Below are positions 22,679 through 32,654 of a DNA stretch of 32,654 bases, piece after piece. Within the stretch, counting starts at the first letter, position 1. Each line of letters starts with the position of its first letter. Origin of the DNA: Lojkania enalia. Its lineage: Eukaryota; Ascomycota; Dothideomycetes; Pleosporales. Below the pieces are notes generated by a model. The model was not told the DNA's origin and made no database searches. It worked only from the letters and a program-made list of their open reading frames with translations. The stretch covers positions 120,112 to 152,765 of the forward strand of contig ML986609.1 of assembly GCA_010094045.1 (NCBI GenBank). Reading direction: 5' to 3'. The translations under genes were made by a program, and so were the position numbers.

Positions 22679-25600
22679 ATATACTATATAAGCGAGCTAA
22701 TTACCTAAACAAGCTGATTATAATATTAAAACTCTACTAAAATCGCGATAATTATACTTTATAGTATTATACTATAACTAACAACTATAGAATTAATTTA
22801 GAAAGAAGCTAGAATATAGCTTATACTCTAAACTCTTTAATAAGATATTATACTAACTATACGTCGCGTTGTATTAATCTATAATATCTTCTAAAGTATA
22901 CTTAGTATATAAAGGTAAGAAATAGCTCTATAATACGATTGTCGGCCTAATTTAATAAAGTTTAGTAAGATTAAGGAGTAGGTAATTATTTAGTATATAC
23001 TAGATCTAGATATAAGAGAATTTCTACTACAGCTCGCTACTATTCAAGATATAGCTAATTTACTACTAGCTATATATTCTACTAGCTAGATTAAAAAGAA
23101 CTAGGTAGAGAATTTTATTAAACGTATGCTTAAGCTTAAAGTTAAATTTAATTAAAAGTATAACTATTTAAAAGCTAAATATAAGAATCTTAAGATTATA
23201 AGAGCCTAGTTCTACCTTATATAGAATATAAAGGCTAAGTACGGTATTATTAATAAAAATATATATAACTTCGACGAATTAAGCTTTATAATAGGCGTAA
23301 TATTAATAAGAGTAGTAGTTACTAGCTCTAAGAGATAGAATCGACTAAAGTAGCTCTAGCTAGATAATTATAAGTAAACTATAGTTATCTAGGGTATTAG
23401 CGCGATAGAATAGACGATACTATCTTTTATTATCTTTATAGGTATCTACTACCTCTCTATATAATATAAAGAAAACGATATTCTACTAATCTAGGCTATA
23501 TAGGTTACTAATAACGGCTGGACGATAAATAATATTAATATTAAGTAGTTAAAGTACTTTAACGCGTATATAAAGGATTGTACTATTAGTATATATTAAT
23601 TGCTAATTCTCGACGGCTATAAGAGCTACAACTCGCTTAAATTTAGGCAGCTCTATAAGAAAAAGAATATTATTACTCTCTATATACCTCTACATTTATT
23701 ATATCTACTACAGCTACTAAATATAGGTTATTTCTCACCTTTAAAGACTGCGTACAGGCGCTAAGTTAAGTAGCTAATATATAGTTATATTAACCACATT
23801 ACGAAAATCGAGTTTTTACCCTACTTTAAAGTAGCTTTTAACGTAGCAATTACAAAGAATAATATCCTAGGTAGCTTTTAAGGTGCTAGCCTAGTTCTAT
23901 TCAACTTAAATATAATACTATTAAAGTTTAAAGTTTAACTATATACGCTAATACTTTCTATAGTTAAAGATACCCCTTAAGAGTTAAAAATACTAAGTAA
24001 TCCTATTAAATTTAGGTCTTAATCTATATACGTTTGATTAAGAGTTTAAAAGTATCTAGATAGCTTACCTATTTTAATAGTAGAAGCGTTTAAATAGTTT
24101 ATAAAGGGTACTATATATAATATAAAGTACTACCGAGCCGGCCATACTACTAAGCCGGCCACTTTTTCTTGGCACTACTAATACTATATATAAGACCTTA
24201 ATTTACTTACTATTTATAAGAGAACCTGCGTATAAGATACTTGAACTAGATTTAGAAAAAGCTTCTATATCTTTTTAGCACGTATAAGCGTTATACCTAG
24301 TCTTTCTATAGTTTCTATAGTACTATTGACCAGGTTAAGCTGGTTCCTTACTACTACTACCACGAGCTTTCTTAGATTGCTAAGGAGCTGTAGATACCTT
24401 AGCAGCTCTATACGAAGCTCTCTTACTATACTCTATTATACTACTATACTAGATTCGCTTCCGTTTACGTGTTTTACACTTTATTATAACCTCTAATTAC
24501 TCTTTAAGCTCTATAATCTAGTGGCTTATAAGAGCGTTTTAATGTAGCATTAATTCAACTCCTTTTATTAGCTGTAAGAAGCCTTCTTTAGCTTCTTTTA
24601 GTAATTATATAAAGGACCTTTATACGAGAGTTAATTATAACCCGAATTCTTATATATTACTTAGTATTTTTAACTACTATAGTATTTCTAGTAGGGGTAT
24701 CTCTAGTAGTATATATAACCGGACTTTAAAGCGCTTAAGAACAACCTATATATTAATAGGAACTAGTTTAGATGCTTTAAAAGCCTTTTTACAGTTCTTA
24801 TATATAAATATATTAAAAAACGCGTCTCTAAAGGCTGGTAGGAAGCCTTTCTTATTAATATAGTAGACGCGTTGGTGTACCAAATCTTATACACGCTAGG
24901 AGTACTTTAGCTTTAATAGTAAGAAGTATACTACATTAAATAGCTGTAGGATATATGATAAATGTACTAGTATATAGAGGGTAAGAATCTTTTATATAAG
25001 ATAATAATCCTTAAAATCCTAGTTTAGATAGCTCTTATAGCTATTAAGAATAAGTAGCCTATATAACTCTACCTGACGCGTCTTTATATGCGTATTAAAG
25101 TACTTTAACTATTTAAGACTAAACTTATTATTTGTCTATCTATTCTCAGAAACTAAGAGCTTCTAGTCGTACGGTATATCTGTCTTCTTATACTATACTA
25201 AAATATAGACGTGTCCTTTATAGATAATAAATAGTAGAGTTGCGTATCTAATAGTACAGATACTCTAGATTACTATAACCTACTTCTAATTACCTAGCTA
25301 AATAAGTATAGGTCTTATACAGCATTCTAAACCTGTAATAACTTTTATAGAGCTAATTATATCTATTTAGAAGCCTATCTTATTAAAGTTATAGATATTA
25401 TCTTTATAGATACTGTACTTAGCTACCGTCTCTTATACGAGCTTAAACCACGCGTTAATAACCTCTAAATCTTCTTATAATATCCTCTAACAGTCCTTTA
25501 CTCGATTGAAAACTATTTTAAGCTTATTCGTACGCGATATAAATTGTTTAAGCTAGTTCTTATCTATAAATATCTTACCCTGCGCACGTAATAGTTTATC

Positions 25601-26401
25601 TACTATATCTACTACCTTATAAAGCCGCGGCGTAAATCCTTGTAAATTAAGGTTAAGGATATATCGTACAATCGTCTACTCTTTAGTTGCTGTAAGCTTT
25701 ATACAATTTAGTTAAGTTTAAGGTTGAAAGATAATTCTATAAAGCCGGTTAGAAAGCTGCTAGTATTATATGTTAAAAGCTGCTGCAGCGCGTCGCACGC
25801 TTTAAAATTAGCCTAAAGTATAGGCCTGAAGGGTAAATTTAATTCTACCTTCTTAATTAGATAGATTAGCTTCGTATTGTTGAGACATAGCGTTGTATAC
25901 GGAAAAGTTGCTATACTAAGAAAAAGTGGCCGGCTTGGTAGTATAGCCAGCTTGGTAGTACTTTACGTTATAATATATAAAAATATACTATTATATACTT
26001 AGATTACTAAGCTTTAAGCAGCTAATAAAGCCGCTATATAATATCGATTATATAAAAGAAAGTATATATAAAAGGAAGGCAATCTAATAATTAAAGAAAA
26101 CGCTTAATTAACTACTCTAAAAGAGTTTAGCACTTATACTAATAGAAAGAAAGGTAGAAAGAAGACGCGCGTTAATAGAGGCTAGCCGACTTAAAAGTAC
26201 TATAGGTAGTATAGTAAGGCTAGATATAACTCGCGGACGTATAAAAATAATACTATAGATATAGAAGAATAGGCTACTATACTATATAGTACAATAGAAT
26301 ATAAGAAAGTATAATATTTTGCGAAAAGTAGTTGCGATTTTAGTATAGTCTTAGTATTATAATCAGCTTGCTTAGGTAATTAGCTCGCTTATATAGTACG
26401 T
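22679..26401 (+). mobile_element. Fot1/pogo-like DNA transposon, interrupted by a nested element
   Basis: The left end reads ATATACTATATAAGCGAGCT from 22679. The right end at about 26355-26401 reads, on the other strand, ACGTACTATATAAGCGAGCT. Both are flanked by TA (22677-22678 and 26402-26403). The host element is 22679-24119 plus 25971-26401, 1872 bp without the insert. The plus-strand reading at about 23560-23960 shows a decayed DDE transposase: LLILDGYKSYN, then ITLYIPLHLLYLLQ, L-N-I-G-Y-FSPLK, and an INHITKIEFLPYF block, broken by stops. The terminal repeats contain two copies of an AAGCGAGCT-type motif, plausible transposase sites. RIP has destroyed the open frame. Confidence 0.85.
24120..25968 (-). 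mobile_element. Fot1/pogo-like DNA transposon nested in 22679-26401
   Basis: The element is 1849 bp. The left end reads ATATAAAGTACTACC and the right end, on the other strand, ACGTAAAGTACTACC. The repeats continue inward through GGCCACTTTTTCTT (about 24157-24170 and 25923-25937). TA duplications lie at 24118-24119 and 25969-25970. The related element at 29731 has the uninterrupted version of this site near 30150-30175, with a single TA, which confirms the insertion point. Minus-strand reading gives a decayed transposase with an LxxLxxVxxFxxLK block and an INKKGFLPAFRDAF run. Each terminal repeat carries a tandem pair of TACTACYRAGCCGGCCA-like 17-mers. Stops throughout. Confidence 0.88.
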
Positions 26402-26403
26402 TA

Positions 26404-27272
26404 ATAGTATCTAATTAATTAACTAAGTTTAGCTTATACTACTAATATAGAATATAATACTATTATAGTAGACTATAAAAGAGTTATAAACCTAGCAAAA
26501 GATAGTAAGAATATTTTACTATATAAAGCTACTTTATAAAACTAAGTTGTTAGTAAAACTGCTAAAGATATCTTAAAAAGAATATTTCTACTATCTAAAC
26601 CTAGTAAGCTAATATACTAGAACCTACTATTATATTTAGATAATATGGAGTTGTAGATAGTAAGGTTTACTTAATAAAGTAATTTTAAGAATATTTAACG
26701 TACTAATAACGCCTATAAAATATAATATAATTAATAGTAGAAGAACTACTATAATTATATTAAGAAGAAAACCTTTATTATAAGTATTCTACTTACTATA
26801 GTTTATTAAGAGATATTTAAAGATCTATACTTATATAAGATAGTAGAAGTACTCTTAGATACTATCCTTAAATACTATAAAGAGTAAGGTTTTATAGAAG
26901 AGTATATCCTCTAGACTAATTTTTTTAGCTTATATAATAGTTACTATAATAGTATATTTTAATTTACTAGTAAATTTAAAGCTAGTTTTATATAATTAGA
27001 TAATATTAACTTTAAACCTAGTTTTAAAGGTATTATATTTTAGTTTATTATTACTTTTAAAAATTAATTTAAAACCTATATATAGTAATAGTACTAGATT
27101 CTATATTAAGGTAGAGTTCTAAATATTAACGCTATAATTAATAAGATTAATAATAAATTATATTAAGAGAATTTAGTTTAGAAGATAATAGTACTTTAAA
27201 TATAGTTAAAAGATATATAGTAGCCTAGTAGTAATTAGTATAAAGGTAAAAGTAAGAGTAATATTAAAACTA
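26404..27272. repeat. RIP-degraded repeat DNA (left half, split by the 27273 element)
   Basis: No intact gene. Plus-strand reading from about 26460 to 27260 gives long stretches with few stops and a lysine-rich tail (KGKSKSN-like) that could be a retroelement gag, but I cannot place the family. The same host sequence probably resumes at 29127. The extent on the left is set by the TA at 26402-26403. Confidence 0.5.
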
Positions 27273-29124
27273 ATATAATCTACTACTAAACGATTAAAAC
27301 TACTAAATAGTTAATAACCTACCTAATTTTAATTTTAAAATAGGATATTTTTATAGCTATTAAAGTAATTAATTATATAGTAATATTTATATAATTCTTA
27401 CTATTTAGTATTTTAATTAGAGCTATTTTACACGTTTTAATATAGTAGCCTAGCTCTTAACAGCACCTATAGTATCTTAGTTAATATAGTCGACTATAAC
27501 TATTTAAGCCTTTTTATTTTATTTAATAGCCTTCTTATTATTACTTTACTAATTATAGTCTATCTAATATAGAGATAGTATTTATACTCTTAATTACCTT
27601 ATATTTACGCTTCTTACGCTTTATAAGTATTATATTTGCCGCCTAGAGATCTCTATTCTCTATCTCTAAAAATAACTGCCTATACGCTATAAATATAATA
27701 CCCTTTATAAGACTTATAAGATTCTTAAATATTAATATTAGTAAGTTATTTTAATATTATTCTACGTACTATTATATATATTATATTTAGTATTCTACCT
27801 TTAAGCAATTATATAGTATTTATAACTATTATTTAGTAGGTTCTAGAAGCAGCAGTATTAGGGTTTATAAAGCTTAGATATCGAGCTTTAAAATAATATA
27901 ATCTAGACTAAATAGAACTAATCTAGATCTTTTAAAACTTTTAGCTATATTTTTATTAATAATAGTATTATTAAAGGCCGTTTTAAATATAGATAAAAAG
28001 TCTTCTTTAGTTATATAGTTAATACGGTACTAAATTAAGCTTTTAATCTCCTTACTATATATACGCTTTAATAGACTAAAACAGCCTATATTAAGTAGTT
28101 ATAGAAGATAAGACAAGTATAGAGGTATATAAAGTATAATAATATTATATTCTTTATAATAATTATAAAATTTAATAGAATTATAGCTATTATAGCTGTC
28201 TATAATAAGTAGTCGATAGGTACTAGTAGTACTAGCTTTAGTATATTTATTAAAGTACTTAAACTACTTAAACTTATATTTAATAGATATCTAGCCCTTC
28301 TTACTAATAGATAAAACCTACTAAGATTTATCTACAATTAACTAGTACTAGATATTATATTATTACGCGCCCTTAAAGATAATAAATAATAGAACTAGTT
28401 AGCTATATATATTTACTACTACAATTACTATTATCTACTTAATATTATTAGGCTGGATAGATTTAGGTATTTGTTACCTTTTAATACTAGTAATAACTAT
28501 TCTTAGGCTAATCTTACTTATTTAGAAGCTAGTCTTATCGAAATTATATATATCTTTATTAAAGATGCTATACTTAGCCTTAATATTATATATAAGATAG
28601 AACTAATTTTAAATAACTTTAGAATCTTTATTTAGAGCTTTTTAATAGTTATATCGTCGATTAACATATAATTTAAACTCTAGAACGCGTAAAATAAAGC
28701 GATTAGGCTAATTATTACTAATAGGTTACTAACTATAATTAAAGAATAGTTTATTAGCTATATCTTACAGTATATTAAGATTAAGCTAAAACCTACGTGT
28801 ATCTATATTAAGTATATAGTCTATAATCGACCTCTCCTCTAGCTTTATAAGATTCTTCGAATTGGGGGTATAATCGGCCCTATAAGGTCTCCTATTACGG
28901 CGCTCTTTTAGGATAGTATAGCTGACTTTAAATACTTACGCTGCAGCTAGATTTAACTTAAATTAACCTTATTTAAAAGCTTTTTTTACTATAGTTATAT
29001 CGGCTTTAGATAAGTATATTCTATTATATAGTTATAGAGATATTACGAAAATTAATAGGGTAGTAGAGATTTTAGTAGGTTACTAACCGCTTGGTGGTTT
29101 TAACCGCTTAGTAGTAGATTATAT
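27273..29124 (-). mobile_element. Fot1/pogo-like DNA transposon
   Basis: The element is 1852 bp with both ends reading ATATAATCTACTACTAA inward. TA occurs at 27271-27272 and 29125-29126. Inside the terminal repeat an AAGCGGTTA-type motif occurs twice (right end, 29087-29110), matching the paired-motif layout of the other elements. The minus-strand reading at about 27870-28870 is the clearest transposase in the window: YRLLIIDSYNSYNSIKF, IILYIPLYLSYLLQLLNI, GCFSLLKRIYSKEI, then INYITKEDFLSIFKTAF. These align with the DDE core and C-terminal part of Fot1-type transposases, with D and H positions partly lost to RIP. Stops prevent expression. Confidence 0.87.
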
Positions 29125-29126
29125 TA

Positions 29127-29728
29127 CTATTAGAAAGAAATTAGTTATATATTTATTCTAAAGAAGTATTATATTAAAAGTAAAAAGTTTAAGAAATATA
29201 GCTATAAAAGCTATATAATTAGCTGTAAGAGATCTTAGATATTCTTTATATAGGATTTATAGAGTAAGAAAGTTATATAATTAAGCTCTATAACCTTCCT
29301 TTAATACTAGCTAGTTATAAGCCGCGTATCTTATTAAGCTTAAAAAGTTTATTATAATAAACGTCTATATATTTAGAAAGAGGAATCTAACTATCTAGAG
29401 GATATATAGAATTTAGGAGGTATACTACTACTATAGCTAACGCTTCTATAAATACCTTTACAACTAAATAATAATAAATATATTAATCTTCTTAAGTAAG
29501 GTTGAGGATATAATTTTAGGTAGGAGTAATAAGAGATAGACGAGTAATAGAGCGATAAGAATAATCTATTACTACTACCTCTACTACTAGTAAAGAAGCT
29601 TTATAGCTATCCTTATAAGATAGTAGTTCTACTAGCTAAGTTTATATATTAATTCTTATATTATATACCTTAACAGCTTAATCTAAATATAGTATTAATA
29701 GTTAATAATGTATCTCTTTAAGATAAGA
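29127..29728. repeat. RIP-degraded repeat DNA (right half, split by the 27273 element)
   Basis: Likely continuation of the sequence left of 27273. The plus-strand reading from about 29280 to 29640 has long runs rich in Tyr, Ile and Arg with few stops. No family was identified. No gene. Confidence 0.5.
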
Positions 29729-29730
29729 TA

Positions 29731-32654
29731 ACGTATAATATAAGCGAGCTGATTACCTAAGCGAGCTGATTATAATACTAAGACTATACTAAAATTGTAA
29801 CTACTTTTCGCAAAATATTATACTTTCTTATATTCTATTGTATTATATAGTATAGTAGCCTATTCTTCTATATCTATAGCATTATTTTTATACGTCCGCG
29901 AGTTATATCTAGCCTTACTATACTGCCTATAGTACTTTTAAGTCGGCTGGCCTCTATTAACGCGCGTCTTCTTCCTACTCTTCTTCCTATTAGTACGAGT
30001 ACTAAACTCTTTTAGAGTAGCTAATTAAGCGCCTTCTTTAATTATTAGGTTACTTTTCTTCTATATACACTTTCTTTTATATAATTAATGTTGTATAGCA
30101 GCTTTATTAGCTACTTAAAACTTAGTAACCTAAGCGCGTAATAGTACGTTTTTATATATTATATACGTAGCACCCTTTATAAACTATTTAAACACCTCTA
30201 CTATTAAAATAGGTAAGCTATCTAGATACTTTTAAACCCTTAATCGAATATATATAGATTAAGACCTAAATTTAATAGGATTACTTAGTATTTTTAACTT
30301 CTAAGAGGTATCTTTAACCGTAAAAGGTATTAGTATATATAGTCGAATTTTAAACTTCGATAGTACTATATTTATGTTAAATAGAACTAGGTTAGCGCCT
30401 TAAAAGCTACTTAAGATATTACTCTTTATAATTGCTACGTTAAAAGCTGCTTTAAAGTAGAGTAAGAACTTAATTCTCGTAATATAGTTAATATAACCGC
30501 ACATCAGCTGCTTAACTTAGCGCCTATATATAGTCTTTAAAGGCGAGAAATAATCTATATTTAGTAGCTATAATAGATATAATAAATATAAAGGTATAAC
30601 GTATTCTACTATCAAAGCGGCCAAACTATCGAAGCGGCCACTTTTTCTTAGCGCAACAAATACTATATATAAAAAGTTAATTTACTTAATACTAATAAGA
30701 GATTCTATATATAATATACTTTCATCTAATTTAGAATTTTCTCTACTATCCTTTTAGCACGTATAAGCGTTATATCCAGTCTTACTATAGTTACTATAGT
30801 AGCGTTAAGCTGGTTGAGCCCTTTCTTGAGTATCAGCATCACGAGTCTTCTTAAAGGGCTGAGAGTCTATAGATGCTTTAACAGCTACGTATAAAGATTC
30901 CTTGCTATATAATACTATACTACTATACTAAATATACTTTCTTTTACGCGTTTTACACTTAGTTACTTCTTCTAATTACCTTTTAAGCTTAGAGTTACAA
31001 GTTTAAAGAAGCGCATTCTAATATAGTATTAACTTAGCACCTTTTATAAGCTGTAAGAATCCTTCTTACACCTCTTTTAGTAATCGTATAAAGGACTTTT
31101 GTATAAGTATTAATTGTAACCCAAATTTATATATATTACTTAGAGTTTTAAACTACTAGAAGTCTTTTTATAGAAGTAGTTTTAGTAGGGTACGCAGTTA
31201 TATATTAAAGTAATTTAATATAACCTACGCGTTTAGAGGAATAATTTCTATTACTTTAAAGGCCTTTTAATAGTTCTTATACGTAAACACATTAAAAAAC
31301 GCGTTTTTAAAGGCTAGAAGAAAGCCTTCTTTATTAATATAGTAGACGCGTTAGCGCGCTAAGTCTTATATACGCTATAAGTACTTCAGCTTTAATAGTA
31401 AGAAGTAAACTATATTAAGAGGCTGAAGTATATATAATAAATAAGAAGATATATAAAGCGTTAGGATCTTTTATACGAGGTAGTAATCTTTAAATTCCTA
31501 GTTAAGGTAGCTTTTATAGCTGTCTAAAATAAGTAGCCTATATAACTCTACCTAACGCATCTTTATATACTTATTAAAGTACTTTAGCTACTTAAGACTA
31601 AGCGTGTTATTTATCTAGCTATTCTTAGAGACTGAAATTTTCTAATTGTATAGTATACCTGCTTCTTTATACTATATAAAAATATAGATACGTTTTTTAT
31701 AGATAATAAATAGTAGGGTTATATATATAGTAGTATAGATACTTTAGATAACTATAACCTACTCGTAATTACCTAGCTATATAAAAGTAGGCCTTATATA
31801 ATATTCTAAACCTATAATAACCTTTATAGTACTAATAATACTTATCTAAAAGCCTATCTTATTAAAGTTGTAGATATTATTATTATATATACTATATTTT
31901 ATAATTGTATCCTATACGAGCTTAAACTATATATTAATAACTTTTAGATTCTCTTATTTTATTCTTTAGCAATCCTTTACTTAATTAAAGGCTGTTTTAA
32001 GCTTATTTATACGCGCTATAAATTATTTAAACTAATTCTTTCCTATAAATATTCTATTATATATACCTAATAGTTTATCTACTATATCTACTACCTTATA
32101 TAGCTAGGGTATAAATCCTTACAAATTAAGGTTAAGAATATATTATACAATTGTTTATTCTTTAGTTACTATAAGCTTCTAGTAATTTAGTTATATACGA
32201 GGGCGAAACACGATTCTATAAAGTTGAGTAGAGAGTTGTTAATATTATATATTAAAAGCTATAGTAGCGCATCGCACGCTCTTAAACTAGTCTAATTTAT
32301 ACGCTTGTAAGGTAAGCTTAATTCTACCTTCTTATTAAATTAATAGAAGGTTGTATTATAGATTTATTATAGTTTATACGTAGTATTTATAATACTAAAA
32401 AAAAGTAGCTACTTTAATAGTTTGGCTGCTTTAATAGTAGAATATATTATAGAGAATAATAATATTCTTTTCCTTACAGAGCTACCTAAATTTAAGTAAG
32501 TTGTAGCTCTTATAGCTGTTAAGAATTAGCAATCGATATATACTAATAGTATAATCCTTTATATACGCGTTAAAGTACTTTAACTACTTAATACTAATAT
32601 TATTTATCGTCCAGCCGTTATTAGTAACCTATATAGCCTAGATTAGTAGAATAT
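29731..32654 (-). mobile_element. Fot1/pogo-like DNA transposon, runs off the window, with nested element
   Basis: The left end reads ACGTATAATATAAGCGAGCT from 29731 after TA (29729-29730). The sequence then follows, as reverse complement, the right part of the element at 22679-26401. A perfect direct pair AAGCGAGCTGATTA lies in the terminal repeat (29742-29775). The host continues at 32450-32654 after an 1849-bp insert and is cut by the window edge, so its right terminal repeat is not seen. The transposase (minus strand) is decayed. The segment at 30150-30200 preserves the empty site of the insertion found at 24120. Confidence 0.83.
30599..32447 (-). mobile_element. Fot1/pogo-like DNA transposon nested in the 29731 element
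   Basis: The element is 1849 bp, exactly the length of the one at 24120-25968 and collinear with it, but with diverged ends. The left end reads ACGTATTCTACTATCAAAGC; the right end, on the other strand, ATATATTCTACTATTAAAGC. TA duplications lie at 30597-30598 and 32448-32449. The empty site is visible in the element at 22679 (near 23665-23690, complement), again with a single TA. The interior holds an AGCACGTATAAGCGTTATA block shared with the sister copy (about 30757-30775 here, 24278-24296 there). RIP-mutated, dead. Confidence 0.88.

Overview
The window looks like filamentous ascomycete (Pezizomycotina) nuclear DNA. The genes carry many short introns of about 45-70 bp, with GT..AG borders and CTAAC/CTAAT-type branch sites. 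They sit in a gene-bearing island of roughly 16 kb (about 5.3-21.7 kb) between two long AT-rich blocks. In those blocks the dinucleotides CA and TG are nearly absent while CG survives, which is the signature of repeat-induced point mutation (RIP, CpA to TpA). No bacterial-type signals, tRNA, rRNA or CRISPR array were seen.

Gene island. Three genes can be reconstructed end to end. (1) On the minus strand (13252 down to 6049) is a highly reducing type I polyketide synthase of 2328 aa in four exons, with order KS-AT-DH-ER-KR-ACP, no methyltransferase and no release domain. (2) On the plus strand (14852-15899) is an FSH1/LovG-type serine hydrolase of 255 aa in four exons, the likely trans-acting releasing thioesterase. 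(3) On the plus strand (16529-21239) is a full-length ABC-B (MDR/P-glycoprotein type) transporter of about 1259-1279 aa in at least 17 exons, the likely exporter or self-protection pump. All three remain open after splicing and keep their main catalytic motifs. The PKS and hydrolase are divergent across about 1.6 kb of apparently non-coding DNA. Together they form a minimal biosynthetic cluster (make, release, export). No transcription factor or tailoring oxidase is present.

Flanks. The island is bracketed by inverted copies of one LTR retroelement: its 3' internal end, polypurine tract and LTR read outward-to-inward at about 4975-5483, and in reverse complement at about 21601-22095. On the right, two LTR pieces lie head to head as a palindrome with about 139-bp arms. 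Farther out are RIP-destroyed DNA transposons of the pogo/Fot1 type (Tc1-mariner superfamily, TA target site), many with clear terminal inverted repeats. These are 654-1799 (internally deleted), 22679-26401 with another element (24120-25968) nested inside, 27273-29124, and 29731 to the window end with another element (30599-32447) nested inside. A 32-bp minisatellite lies at 3521-3648. The remaining AT-rich DNA is RIP-degraded repeat sequence that I could not assign.
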